Source of the DNA: Thiobacillus sp. 63-78
Lineage (GTDB): Bacteria; Pseudomonadota; Gammaproteobacteria; Burkholderiales; Thiobacillaceae
Direction of reading: 5' to 3'
DNA: 64,000 bases
Assembly (NCBI GenBank): GCA_001899765.1
Contig: MKWM01000034.1
Coordinates: 79,248 to 143,247, forward strand
Position 1 is the stretch's first letter. Every line of letters begins with the position of its first letter. The notes under the pieces were generated by a model. The model was not told where the DNA came from, ran no database searches, and saw nothing but the letters and a program-made list of their open reading frames with translations. This document shows positions 28,715 through 37,587 of the stretch, one piece after another. The position numbers and the translations under genes were made by a program.

Positions 28715-30745
28715 TCAGACTGCCTCGAATTCCTTCAGCCAGTCGCGGTCGAGCAACGCGGTGATCGCTTCGGCCGGCACCGGCTGGCTGATGAAATAAC
28801 CTTGCACGACCTGGCAGCCGAGCTTGCGCAGGATGTCGAGCTGCTCCCGGGTTTCGATACCCTCGGCGACGGTGCCGAGACCGAGCCCGCGGGCGAGCGC
28901 CAGCACCGAACCGATGAGCGCCTCGTTGACGGTTGAGTGCGGGATGTCCTTGACGAAAAACCGGTCGATCTTGAGGATGTCGATCGGGAATCGCTTGAGA
29001 TGGGCCAGCGACGAGTAACCGGTGCCGAAGTCGTCGATCGCCACGGCCACGCCCAGCGCCTTCAGGGCCTGGATGATGGCGACGGCCGCTTCGACGTCCT
29101 GCATGAAAATGCTTTCGGTCAGTTCGAGATGCAGGGCATGCGGCGGCAGACCGGACTGCTGCAGCGCATCGCGGATGTTGGCGAGCAGGCCTTCGTGCCA
29201 GAATTCCTTGCCCGACAGGTTGACGGCGACATCCAGACCGGTGAAGCCGGCGGTATGCCAGCGCGCCATCTGGCCGCAGGCCGATCGCAGCAGCGTACGG
29301 CCGATTTTGACGATGCCGCCGTTTTCTTCCAGCAATTCAAGGAACGCCGCCGGGCCGAGCAGGCCCCTGTCTGGATGGTTCCAGCGCAGCAGCGCTTCGA
29401 CGCCCTGGATGTGCCCGCTTTCCAGATTGAGCTTGGGCTGGTAGTGGAACAGGAACTCGTCGCGTTCCAGCGCGTAGTGCAGCTCGGTTTCCAGTTGCAG
29501 GCGCTCTTCCGCCAGGGAATTCATGGCGGCATCGTAGAGCTGGAAGCGGTTCCTGCCGCTGTTTTTGGCTGTGGAGGCCGCCGTGGCTGCGTGCTGCAGC
29601 AGGCTGGCGCTGTCGAGGCTGTCGTGCGGATAGACGCTGATGCCGATGCTGCAACTGGAAAACAGTTCGCGCCCGGCAATCTGATAGGGCTTGCCGATGG
29701 CGGCGAGAATTTTTTCCACCACGCGCAGGACATGGCCGATGCGGGCGACATCGATGATCACGCCGAATTCGTCGCCGCCGAGCCGGGCCACGACATCCTC
29801 GGTGCGCGTGACCTGGCCTAGCCGCTGCGCAACCTCGCGGATGAGCATGTCGCCGCTGGTGTGGCCGAGCGTGTCGTTGACGCGCTTGAAACGGTCGAGG
29901 TCGATGAACATCACGCCCACCAGCGTATGGCTGCGCTGCGCGCGCATCAGGAACTGTTCCAGGTGATCCATGAACAGCATGCGGTTGGGCAGAGCGGTCA
30001 GGGCATCGTGTGTGGCGAGGTGCTGGCGTTCGCGGCTGGCCCGGCTGGCGTAGTGTATGACCGCGGCCGCGACGAGAACGCTCAGCAGCACGGCGATTGC
30101 CGACAGCAGATACATCCAGAAACGCGCCACTTTCTGGGCCTGATGCGCTTTCTGGCTGGCTTCCTGCGCGCGTTGCCGGGTTTCGGCATCGAGCTGCGAG
30201 AGCGCGGCCAGCACATCGTCCTGTGCCAGGGTGACGCGGCTGAGCGTGCGTTCGTCGGCCGTCCACTCGAAATCGTCATGCAGTGCCTGGATAATCTCGT
30301 ACTGCATCGGCCGGGCAATACCGGCCAGCTGTCCCTGCCGGTCGAGCAGCGCGTGTTCTCTCGGACCCAGCGGCAGGCCCAGCAGGGCCAGGCGGGCACC
30401 GACGAACGTCGCGCCATAATCGTTGAATTCCATGAACAGCCGGTCGCGCTCGAACGGATCGTGATTGATCGACATTCTGAACATGCAAAGCGTGCGTTCG
30501 CGCGCCGCGGTCATCATCGTCTTGGTGAGACTCAGCTTGCGCATGTGGATGTCGACGACCGTGTCGAGGTTATGCGCGGCCGTCTGCAACTGCTGCAGGC
30601 CGATGGCGGTGACGAACAGGATCAGCAGCAGCTGGACGACGAATCCAGCCAGCAGCACGCGTCGCCAGGCCGTGGGAAGAACGGAATGCCGTGTCGGCGA
30701 CACGGGAGAGGTGTTTGGATCGAGGCGGGTGGCATTCAAGCGCAT
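28715..30745 (-). CDS. Membrane GGDEF-EAL protein (cyclic di-GMP synthesis and breakdown)
   Basis: A 676-residue protein. Transmembrane helices at about 30-50 and 209-230 flank a periplasmic four-helix sensory domain. The GGDEF domain has IDLDRFKRVND, an intact GGDEF at 323-327 and an inhibitory RTED site at 314-317. The EAL domain shows VEALLRWNHP (450), ELTES, IDDFGTGYSSL and AEGIET. Both halves keep their catalytic residues, so either activity is possible; the net direction depends on the sensor. Its signal is unknown. It lies alone between the DUF3579 pair and ppsR. Confidence 0.92.
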   Translation of the reverse strand: MRLNATRLDPNTSPVSPTRHSVLPTAWRRVLLAGFVVQLLLILFVTAIGLQQLQTAAHNLDTVVDIHMRKLSLTKTMMTAARERTLCMFRMSINHDPFERDRLFMEFNDYGATFVGARLALLGLPLGPREHALLDRQGQLAGIARPMQYEIIQALHDDFEWTADERTLSRVTLAQDDVLAALSQLDAETRQRAQEASQKAHQAQKVARFWMYLLSAIAVLLSVLVAAAVIHYASRASRERQHLATHDALTALPNRMLFMDHLEQFLMRAQRSHTLVGVMFIDLDRFKRVNDTLGHTSGDMLIREVAQRLGQVTRTEDVVARLGGDEFGVIIDVARIGHVLRVVEKILAAIGKPYQIAGRELFSSCSIGISVYPHDSLDSASLLQHAATAASTAKNSGRNRFQLYDAAMNSLAEERLQLETELHYALERDEFLFHYQPKLNLESGHIQGVEALLRWNHPDRGLLGPAAFLELLEENGGIVKIGRTLLRSACGQMARWHTAGFTGLDVAVNLSGKEFWHEGLLANIRDALQQSGLPPHALHLELTESIFMQDVEAAVAIIQALKALGVAVAIDDFGTGYSSLAHLKRFPIDILKIDRFFVKDIPHSTVNEALIGSVLALARGLGLGTVAEGIETREQLDILRKLGCQVVQGYFISQPVPAEAITALLDRDWLKEFEAV

Positions 30746-30976
30746 GTTTGGGGGGCAGGGTGGAGTACGCCGGGCCTGTCGTCAATGCGCGAACGGCGAC
30801 CGCAGCGGGCAAACCGCTGTCGCGGCGGCGTGCAGACGGTTACGTGAACAGGGACAAGTCATCGGATGCTCCGTATCGTCGAACGGCAGGCGGGGCGCAC
30901 AGGCGTCATCTCGGCTGTAGCAACGGGCACAGGCCGCAAAACTTGAGGGCAGGACAACGATCGGCGTGACCGGGGC

Positions 30977-31753
30977 TCAGGCTGGCCGCAGCCGCGCGGC
31001 GATTTCCTCCACCGACATGCGGGTGGTATCGACGACAGGAATTGCATGGCGTTCGAAGAGCGCTTCGGCCGCGTCGAGTTCGAGACGGCATTGCGCCGGA
31101 CTGGCGTAACGGCTGTCCGGATAGCGCGCCTGGCGCAGGGCGGCCAGGCGCTCGGGCGCCAGGGTGAGGCCGCGCAGTCGGGCAAGATGGGATTTCAGGC
31201 AGGACGGCAGGTCGTCCTGCCCGAGATCGTCCGGCGTGAGCGGATAGTTGGCCACGCGCAGGCCATACTGCAGGGCAAGGTAAAGCGCGGTGGGGGTTTT
31301 GCCGACGCGCGAGACGCCGACCAGGATCAGGTCAGCCTGGCCGAGCCGTCCGGGATTGAGGCCGTCGTCCAGATTGAGCGAAAAATTGACGGCATCCATG
31401 CGCGCCTCGTAGTCGTGGGCCATGCCGTGGGTGTGGCCGCCGCGCGGGGTGGCCGTCTGGCCGAGTGCCCGTTCGACGGACGGGGCGATCAGGTCGAACA
31501 CGTCGAACAGGCTGAGGCCGGCCTGATGAAAGGGCGCCCGCAGGGCGGGATCGGTCAGGGTTGAAAACGTCAGGGCACGGGGCGCCGCGGCAATGCGCGC
31601 GGCGGCGGCCTGGGCTTTCTCCACGGAGTCGACGAAGGGCAGGATAATCAGGCTACACTCGAGGCGGGGGAACTGCGCCAGCACGCTTTTGGCGACGGAC
31701 TCGACGGTCACCCCGGTGTGGTCGGACACGCAAAACACGCTGTAATCGTTCAT
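30977..31753 (-). CDS. ppsR: PEP synthase regulatory protein (PSRP kinase/pyrophosphorylase)
   Basis: A 258-residue DUF299 protein that inactivates PEP synthase by ADP-dependent phosphorylation of a threonine and reactivates it by phosphate-dependent pyrophosphate release. [20 protein letters not shown] opens the protein; the P-loop-like [15 protein letters not shown] and the NYPLTPDDL segment follow. The ATG at 31751-31753 has AGGTGAG at good spacing on the minus strand. It is divergent from its target ppsA with only 11 nt between the start codons. Confidence 0.95.
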   Translation of the reverse strand: MNDYSVFCVSDHTGVTVESVAKSVLAQFPRLECSLIILPFVDSVEKAQAAAARIAAAPRALTFSTLTDPALRAPFHQAGLSLFDVFDLIAPSVERALGQTATPRGGHTHGMAHDYEARMDAVNFSLNLDDGLNPGRLGQADLILVGVSRVGKTPTALYLALQYGLRVANYPLTPDDLGQDDLPSCLKSHLARLRGLTLAPERLAALRQARYPDSRYASPAQCRLELDAAEALFERHAIPVVDTTRMSVEEIAARLRPA

Positions 31754-31764
31754 GGAGCTCACCT
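31754..31764. promoter_or_regulatory. Shared ribosome-binding spacer between ppsR and ppsA
   Basis: The 11 nt between the two divergent start codons read GGAGCTCACCT. The plus strand offers GGAG to ppsA and the minus strand AGGTGAG to ppsR. The promoters of each gene must lie inside the other gene's coding sequence. Confidence 0.75.
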
Positions 31765-34101
31765 ATGTCTGCTGACTATATTGTGCCGCTGGATGTCCTG
31801 TCGATGGCGGACGTGCCTAGCGTGGGCGGCAAGAATGCGTCACTCGGCGAAATGATCCGCCATCTGTCCGGCGCGGGCGTCAGGGTGCCGGGCGGCTTTG
31901 CCACCACTGCGCAGGCATTCCGGGACTTTCTCGATCATAACGATTTGCGTGCGCGTATCGATGCGCGGCTGACGGCGCTCGACGTGGCGGACGTCACGGC
32001 GCTGGCGCAGACGGGGGCCGAGATCCGCGCCTGGGTGGCGGCAGGCAGCCTGCCGCCCGCGCTGGAAGCCGGCCTGCGTGCGGCCTATGCCGCGCTCGGC
32101 GACAATGTGTCGGTGGCAGTGCGCTCGTCGGCCACGGCCGAGGACCTGCCCGATGCCTCGTTTGCCGGCCAGCAGGAAACCTACCTGCACGTGCGCGGCG
32201 CGGATGCGCTGCTGGCGCACGTGAAAAAGGTATTCGCCTCGCTCTACAACGACCGCGCGATCGCCTATCGCGTGCATCATGGCTTTGCTCACGCCGAGGT
32301 GGCGCTGTCCGCCGGCATCCAGCGCATGGTGCGCTCGGACATCGCCTGCTCCGGCGTGCTGTTCACGCTGGATACGGAATCCGGATTCCGCGACGTGGTG
32401 TTCATCACCGCCGCCTGGGGTCTGGGCGAAACGGTGGTGCAGGGCTCGGTGAATCCGGACGAGTTCTACGTCCACAAGCCGCTGCTGGCGCAGGGTTTTC
32501 CGGCGGTGGTGCGGCGCGAACTCGGCGAAAAGGCTAGCCGCATGGTGTGGCGCGACGGCGCGACCGTGATCGAGGACACGCCGCCCGGCCTGCGGCGGCA
32601 GTTCGCCTTGAACGACGCCGAGGTGCTGGAACTGGCGCGCCAGGCGGTGCGGATCGAGCAGCACTACGGCCGGCCGATGGACGTGGAATGGGCGAAGGAC
32701 GGCGAAACCGGCGAGCTGTTCATCGTGCAGGCGCGGCCGGAAACCGTGAAGGCGCGCAGCGTCGGCAGCATCGAACGCTATGTGCTGAAGGGCCGTGGCG
32801 AGGTGCGCATCAGCGGCCGCGCCATCGGGCAGAAGATCGGCGCCGGCAACGTGCGGGTGATCGCCAGCCCGGCGGAAATGAGCCGCGTGCAGCCGGGCGA
32901 CGTGCTGGTGAGCGACATGACCGACCCCGATTGGGAGCCGGTGATGAAGCGGGCCGCGGCGATCGTCACCAACCGTGGCGGGCGCACCTGTCACGCCGCC
33001 ATCGTCGCGCGCGAGCTGGGCATCCCCGCCGTGGTCGGCGCCGGCAATGCGACCGCCGTGCTGCGGGATGGCGAGCCGGTGACGGTGTCGTGCGCCGAGG
33101 GCGATACCGGCCGGGTCTATGCCGGCAGGCTGCCGTTCGAAGTGGAAACGCTGGCCAGCGAGACACTCCCGGAACCGCCGGTCAAGCTGATGATGAACGT
33201 CGGCAATCCCGAGCGCGCGTTCGAATTCGCGCAGATCCCCAATCACGGCGTCGGCCTCGCGCGCCTGGAATTCATCATCGCACGCATGATCGGCGTGCAT
33301 CCGCTGGCGCTGCTCGACTACGCCGGCCAGCCGCAGGGCGTACGCGACGAAATCGATGCGCGCAGCGCCGGCTATGCCGACCCGGTGGCGTTCTACGTCG
33401 ACAAGCTGGCCGAGGGCATCGCCACGCTGGCCGCCGCGTTCTGGCCGCAGCCGGTGATCGTGCGATTGAGTGATTTCAAATCCAACGAGTATGCGAATCT
33501 CGTCGGCGGCGAACGCTACGAGCCGAAGGAGGAAAACCCCATGCTGGGGCTGCGCGGCGCGGCGCGCTACGTGTCGGCGTTGTTCCGTCCGGCGTTCGAG
33601 CTGGAATGCCGCGCGCTGAAGAAGGTGCGCGAGACGCTGGGATTGGCCAACGTCGAAGTGATGATTCCCTTCGTGCGCACCGTCGAGGAATGCGCGGCGG
33701 TGGTGACGCTGCTGGAAGCCAGCGGCCTCAAGCGCGGCGAGAACGGCCTGCGGCTGATCATGATGTGCGAGATTCCCTCCAACGTGCTGCTGGCCGACGA
33801 TTTCCTGCGCTACGTCGACGGCTTTTCCATCGGCAGCAACGACCTCACCCAGTTGACGCTGGGCATCGACCGCGATTCCGGGCTGGTGGCCGAAGGCTTC
33901 GACGAACGCAACCCGGCAGTCAAGAAACTGCTGGCCGAGGTGATTGCCACCTGCAAGCGGCGCGGCCAATACATCGGCATCTGCGGTCAGGGACCGAGCG
34001 ACCATCCCGATCTGGCCGACTGGCTGGTGGAACAGGGAATCGGCTCGATTTCGCTGAACCCCGATACGGTGGTGGCGACCTGGCGGCGGCTGGCTGCCTG
34101 A
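31765..34101 (+). CDS. ppsA: Phosphoenolpyruvate synthase
   Basis: PpsA makes PEP from pyruvate and ATP for gluconeogenesis. The 778-residue product has the N-terminal nucleotide-binding domain ([19 protein letters not shown]), the phosphohistidine domain with [14 protein letters not shown], whose His is the swivelling carrier and whose Thr is the site regulated by PpsR, and the C-terminal PEP-binding barrel ([26 protein letters not shown]). It has the full family length. It is paired divergently with its regulator gene ppsR. Confidence 0.97.
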   Translation: MSADYIVPLDVLSMADVPSVGGKNASLGEMIRHLSGAGVRVPGGFATTAQAFRDFLDHNDLRARIDARLTALDVADVTALAQTGAEIRAWVAAGSLPPALEAGLRAAYAALGDNVSVAVRSSATAEDLPDASFAGQQETYLHVRGADALLAHVKKVFASLYNDRAIAYRVHHGFAHAEVALSAGIQRMVRSDIACSGVLFTLDTESGFRDVVFITAAWGLGETVVQGSVNPDEFYVHKPLLAQGFPAVVRRELGEKASRMVWRDGATVIEDTPPGLRRQFALNDAEVLELARQAVRIEQHYGRPMDVEWAKDGETGELFIVQARPETVKARSVGSIERYVLKGRGEVRISGRAIGQKIGAGNVRVIASPAEMSRVQPGDVLVSDMTDPDWEPVMKRAAAIVTNRGGRTCHAAIVARELGIPAVVGAGNATAVLRDGEPVTVSCAEGDTGRVYAGRLPFEVETLASETLPEPPVKLMMNVGNPERAFEFAQIPNHGVGLARLEFIIARMIGVHPLALLDYAGQPQGVRDEIDARSAGYADPVAFYVDKLAEGIATLAAAFWPQPVIVRLSDFKSNEYANLVGGERYEPKEENPMLGLRGAARYVSALFRPAFELECRALKKVRETLGLANVEVMIPFVRTVEECAAVVTLLEASGLKRGENGLRLIMMCEIPSNVLLADDFLRYVDGFSIGSNDLTQLTLGIDRDSGLVAEGFDERNPAVKKLLAEVIATCKRRGQYIGICGQGPSDHPDLADWLVEQGIGSISLNPDTVVATWRRLAA

Positions 34102-34521
34102 CATCCCCATGCGTTGAGCGATCGCGCGAATCGCCCGGTCACTCCTCGACGCGTCCACCTGGCCATCGATCAGGCAGAAATACCCGGATTGCGCTGAAGA
34201 CCTCCTGTCCGCCATGGAGTGGAAACCAGGAGGCGTATCGTATCGCTGCGCCACGACAATCGCCGCGTCTGCAGGAGATGCCGGGTCCGCACCTCCACGC
34301 TGTTGCCGAAGGGCCGCCCCGGGTTGATGCCCCGAAGCGTGCGCAGGGACAGGCAGTCTTGTCCGTTGCAAAAGACCCCCGCGCCAAACCAGAAAACCGG
34401 TGTCGTTGCATTTTTCTTTGACCCGAAAATGACTGATTGGGACAACATTATGTTTATAAAGGAAAAATCTATTTGGCACGCAATGTGCTTAATAGTGCGT
34501 GTCGCCAAGCGGAGGGTGGGT
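34102..34521. other. 420-nt gap between ppsA and the sulfur gene block
   Basis: No convincing gene is seen. Minus-strand frames here have no recognisable domain and no supported start. The last 100 nt are AT-rich compared with the surroundings and contain a sigma-54 promoter (34473-34490). Two GTTGCA repeats at 34365-34370 and 34405-34410 lie 40 nt apart, and GGACA/TGTCC half-sites sit around 34346-34365. The gap therefore looks like the regulatory region for the genes starting at 34522. Confidence 0.6.
34473..34490 (+). promoter_or_regulatory. Sigma-54 promoter of the tusA-yedE block
   Basis: TTGGCACGCAATGTGCTT has GG at 34475-34476 and GC at 34487-34488, with exactly 10 nt between, and TGGCACG matches the -24 consensus in full. 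The predicted start of transcription is near 34499, about 22 nt before the GTG of the tusA-like gene and upstream of its GGAGGG site. Confidence 0.8.
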
Positions 34522-34848
34522 GTGCACATTGCCGGTTTGTTCGATCTGTTTCATGACCGGCCGGTTGGCACGAGCGGCCCGGTCATCAAGGACGTCGATA
34601 TCCCCGGGCTGGGGGTGGTGCGGGTGGTGCATGCGGTCGATTGCCTGGGGGCCATGTGCCCGCGGCCGCAATTGCTGACCCTGAAGGTGTTGGGCGAGGT
34701 CGGGCCGGGGGAGGTCGTCGAAGTGGTGCTGGACAACCCCACGGCAGTCGAAGGGTTTCCTGCGTTGGCGCTGACGCTTGGCTGCACGTATCTCGCCGCG
34801 GTGCGGGAGCCTGATCGCTGGCGGGTTTACCTGCGCAAGGGATTGTAG
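34522..34848 (+). CDS. TusA-like sulfur carrier protein
   Basis: A 108-residue product with the TusA pattern in its second half: AVDCLGAMCPRPQLLTLKVL with the CPxP cysteine, then VVEVVLDNPTAVEGFPALA. TusA-like proteins carry sulfane sulfur on that cysteine between rhodanese, DsrE and other partners. The GTG at 34522 is chosen because GGAGGG lies 5 nt upstream and the sigma-54 start lies before it. An upstream ATG at 34450 would precede the predicted transcription start. The 35-residue N-terminal extension before the domain is not typical. Confidence 0.8.
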   Translation: MHIAGLFDLFHDRPVGTSGPVIKDVDIPGLGVVRVVHAVDCLGAMCPRPQLLTLKVLGEVGPGEVVEVVLDNPTAVEGFPALALTLGCTYLAAVREPDRWRVYLRKGL

Positions 34849-34913
34849 ACATTGGTTACAGGCATTGTTGGGGCGGCCTGCCGGGGCCGTCGGTTTGACT
34901 GAGGAGAGTGTGA

Positions 34914-36371
34914 GTGAACGTAGCGTCGACGAGTATCGCAACCGAAGCGCACTGGCTGCTTCGCAAGAGCAGCATGCAGGCGATGGGAGTTTTCCTGTTC
35001 GTGGTCCTGGGCTCGCTATGGGCGCTGGCGCAGGACACACGTTTCGTCTATCTGCTGGTTTATGTCTGGTTCGGCCTTGCCTACGGCGCGCTGCTGCAAT
35101 ATGGCCGTTTCTGCATGGCGTCGGCGGTGCGCGACCTGTTCGCGGTAAAGGTGCCGCGCATGGCGGTCGGGGTGATGATCGCGGTGGCGCTGTATGCGGT
35201 CGTGGCCGCCATCGTTTCCCTGGCCGGCTTCAGCACCTTCCATCCCAACGCGATGGGCTGGCACATCGTCATCGGCGCCGCGATCTTCGGCTTCGGCATC
35301 GTCTTCACCGGCGGCTGCGCGTCCGGCTCGCTCTACAAGACGGGCGAGGGCAACATGAACTCGATGCTGGTGATTCTCGCCATCTCGTTCTCGCAGGCCA
35401 TCGTCGTCAGCGCCAGCGGCTGGTGGGATGCGCTGGTGCCGCGGTCGTGGCTTGATGCCGCGGCGGTCCAGGCCCAGAACATGCCGGCCGAACTGACGAT
35501 CACGAAGGGCTGGTTCGACATCTTCACCGCCGGCTACATCTGGGGGCTCAAGGGCACCACCATGGCCGAGATACTGGGCATGGCCGAGACCGCTCGCGGC
35601 ATCATCCTGGCCAACACGCTGCTGACCGCGATCCTGCCGGTCGTGCTCATCCTGGTCGCGCTGTACGTCATTTACTACCGCAAGGGCTACCTGCGCCGCT
35701 CCGGCAAGGCCAACCCGTCGCTGCGCGACGAGCTGGCGGGCATGTGGGCCATGTGCACCTCGTCCAGGAATACCGCCCTGGCCGGCATCGGCCTCGGCAT
35801 TCTCGCCGGTCTGCACATGTACGTGACCGGCGCGCTGCGCGAGCACTACGACATCTTCAACTTCGGCGAACTGCTGGTGGCGATGGGCTACACCAACGGC
35901 CTGTCGATCCAGGACACCGTGTTCGACCCCGGCTACTGGTACATCACCACCCAGGAAGCGCAGTGGGGCGGCTGGATCATGCAGAAGCTCGGCATCAACA
36001 GCATGGACAGCATCTTCTTCGGCCTCGACAACGGCCTGCCGAACCCGCTTTTGAACGCGCCCGGCTTCATGTCGATCGGCATCATTCTCGGCGCCGCCAT
36101 CATGGCGCTCTTCCGCCGCGAATTCAAATGGAAGCTGCCGAGCTGGGAAACCGCCTTCTTCGCCATCGTCGGCGGCACGCTGATGGGCCTCGGCGCGCGC
36201 CTGGCCATGGGCTGCAACATCGGCGCCTTCTTCGCCACCGTGACCAACGGCGACCCCAGCGGCTGGATCTTCCTGATCGGCATGACGATCGGCGCCTACA
36301 TCGGCGTGAAGGTATTCACCTGGTGGATGGACTGGAGCACCGCCCGCAAGGCATCGGAGTGCGGCCTGTAA
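34914..36371 (+). CDS. yedE: YeeE/YedE family sulfur (or selenium) transporter, long form
   Basis: A 485-residue integral membrane protein with about ten hydrophobic helices and two Sulf_transp repeats. Conserved cysteine motifs are LQYGRFCMASA (Cys67), FTGGCASGSLYK (Cys135) and LAMGCNIGAFFA near residue 440. The short relative YeeE imports thiosulfate through such cysteines; the long YedE form is also linked to selenium metabolism. TusA genes on both sides suggest that imported sulfur is handed on to carriers. GTG is the start, after GAGGAG. The substrate is not decided by sequence. Confidence 0.85.
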   Translation: MNVASTSIATEAHWLLRKSSMQAMGVFLFVVLGSLWALAQDTRFVYLLVYVWFGLAYGALLQYGRFCMASAVRDLFAVKVPRMAVGVMIAVALYAVVAAIVSLAGFSTFHPNAMGWHIVIGAAIFGFGIVFTGGCASGSLYKTGEGNMNSMLVILAISFSQAIVVSASGWWDALVPRSWLDAAAVQAQNMPAELTITKGWFDIFTAGYIWGLKGTTMAEILGMAETARGIILANTLLTAILPVVLILVALYVIYYRKGYLRRSGKANPSLRDELAGMWAMCTSSRNTALAGIGLGILAGLHMYVTGALREHYDIFNFGELLVAMGYTNGLSIQDTVFDPGYWYITTQEAQWGGWIMQKLGINSMDSIFFGLDNGLPNPLLNAPGFMSIGIILGAAIMALFRREFKWKLPSWETAFFAIVGGTLMGLGARLAMGCNIGAFFATVTNGDPSGWIFLIGMTIGAYIGVKVFTWWMDWSTARKASECGL

Positions 36372-36419
36372 GGGCGCATCCGTGGATTTTCGACACACTG
36401 GATTAAAGGAGCAAACCCC

Positions 36420-36671
36420 ATGGCCATGAGTTTCAACAAGACCGGCGACCACGAATGGGAGCTGAACGTGTGCGGCTATACCTGCCCGCACCCGCAGATG
36501 TACACCAAGAAGGCGCTGCAAAAAATCGAGAGCGGCGACGTGCTGTCGCTGAAATTTGACAACCCTTCGTCGGGCGAGTCGATCCTGGCGATGTGCGAAG
36601 CGGAAGGCAGCGACCTCATCGACCGCCAGGACGCCGGCGGCTCCTTCGTCTGGAAGATCCGGAAGGCCTGA
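36420..36671 (+). CDS. tusA: TusA-like sulfur carrier protein, second copy
   Basis: An 83-residue protein with VCGYTCPHPQMYTKKAL containing the CPxP sulfur-carrying cysteine and a second Cys three residues upstream of it. The domain otherwise follows TusA: GDVLSLKFDNPSSGESI. A strong AAAGGAG site precedes the ATG. It directly follows the transporter. E. coli has a similar yedE-yedF (TusA-like) pairing. The next gene starts 3 nt after its stop. Confidence 0.88.
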   Translation: MAMSFNKTGDHEWELNVCGYTCPHPQMYTKKALQKIESGDVLSLKFDNPSSGESILAMCEAEGSDLIDRQDAGGSFVWKIRKA

Positions 36672-36674
36672 GCG

Positions 36675-36986
36675 ATGCAACTGGGACTGGTCATCACCGA
36701 CGAGCGCTATCTCGCGCACGCCAACGGCCTGCTCGACGCCGCGCTCGCGCGCGGCTGGGATCCGCAGTGCTTCCTCACCGACACCGGCGTCAATCTGCTC
36801 GCCGACGTGGGCTTCGTCGGGCGTGCCCGGGCACGCCCGAACAGCGTCGCGCTGTGCGAACACAGCGCCGAGCGCTATGCCGAGGGGCGCTTCGATCTGA
36901 ATTCGCTCGCCGACTTCGTCGTCGTCGGCGGCCAGTACCAGGATGCCGAACTGGTGAAGAAGTGCGACAAGGTACTGGTTTTCTGA
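36675..36986 (+). CDS. Small DsrE-like protein
   Basis: A 103-residue alpha/beta protein starting MQLGLVITDERYLAHANGLL, with three cysteines (PQCFLTD, VALCEHSAERY, VKKCDKVLVF). Size, fold pattern and position after a TusA gene fit the DsrE superfamily, whose members pass persulfide sulfur to and from TusA. The CEHSAERY cysteine would be the candidate sulfur acceptor. The assignment is by pattern and context. Confidence 0.65.
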   Translation: MQLGLVITDERYLAHANGLLDAALARGWDPQCFLTDTGVNLLADVGFVGRARARPNSVALCEHSAERYAEGRFDLNSLADFVVVGGQYQDAELVKKCDKVLVF

Positions 36987-36995
36987 GGGTGCGGC

Positions 36996-37256
36996 ATGAC
37001 TGATCAAAAACACATTCTGATGGTGGCCGTGCAGAAGCCGGCCGAGGCGCTGCGCATGGCGAGCGGACTGACCCTGCTCGACGACGCGGTCGCCATCGCC
37101 GCCTGGGGCAAGCTTCCGGAAGGGAGCGAGGTGGCCGAACAGATGGAGGCGCTCGAGTTCGCCGACGTGCCGGTGGCCGAACTCGACCGCGGAGAGGACG
37201 CGCTGGCGGCGCTGGCGCGGCAGATCATCGACAACGACGTGGTGTATTGCGTATGA
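36996..37256 (+). CDS. Small DsrE-like protein
   Basis: An 86-residue protein: HILMVAVQKPAEALRMASGL begins a Rossmann-like pattern, followed by AVAIAAWGKLPEG and a C-terminal NDVVYCV. The only cysteine is the penultimate residue. It resembles the DsrE superfamily loosely. It overlaps the next gene by 4 nt (ATGA), so the trio 36675-37438 is probably made together, perhaps as a heteromer like DsrEFH/TusBCD. Confidence 0.6.
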   Translation: MTDQKHILMVAVQKPAEALRMASGLTLLDDAVAIAAWGKLPEGSEVAEQMEALEFADVPVAELDRGEDALAALARQIIDNDVVYCV

Positions 37257-37438
37257 GCACGGGAAAACAGGTTTTGCTGATCAATCCCGCGGCGGCGCCG
37301 GCGATGCCGGGGTTGGCCGAAGCCCTGCGCGCCGCCGGCGCGCAGGTGCGGGAAATGAACATGGACGATTACGGCGCATTGCTCGATGCGCTGCAACAGG
37401 ACTGGATGCCGGTGGTGCTGAAAGCGCCGCTGGATTGA
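37253..37438 (+). CDS. Small protein of unknown function in the sulfur block
   Basis: A 61-residue product (QVLLINPAAAPAMPGLAEAL, then AGAQVREMNMDDYGALLDAL). It has no cysteine. It is translationally coupled to the DsrE-like gene before it. The alpha/beta alternation hints at a minimal DsrE-type or thioredoxin-like half domain, but no family is recognised. Confidence 0.6.
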   Translation: MSTGKQVLLINPAAAPAMPGLAEALRAAGAQVREMNMDDYGALLDALQQDWMPVVLKAPLD

Positions 37439-37587
37439 AAGTGTTTTGCCCGCGGCCATGGTCGCGGTAGAGGTTGTGCAGGGCTGGGGACGGGTTGTAC
37501 GTTTCTCCGGCGGGCCGGCCGCTATGGGTGCGTCGTCTTGCCGCCGGCAAGGCTGGCGCGGGCTTGAAGATAGATGGAGGATTCGGG

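Noticed and set aside
34139..34411. Minus-strand 90-codon frame in the gap after ppsA
   Set aside because: No domain, no ribosome site, and it overlaps the candidate regulatory region; two other frames over the same bases look equally open.
31840..34479. Very long open frame (879 codons) on the minus strand opposite ppsA
   Set aside because: It is the antisense shadow of ppsA in a GC-rich genome; residue composition (His/Arg/Gln-rich) and lack of any domain show it is not coding.
34450..34521. Longer start (ATG at 34450) for the first TusA-like gene
   Set aside because: It lies upstream of the predicted sigma-54 transcription start and has no ribosome site, while the GTG at 34522 has GGAGGG at correct spacing.
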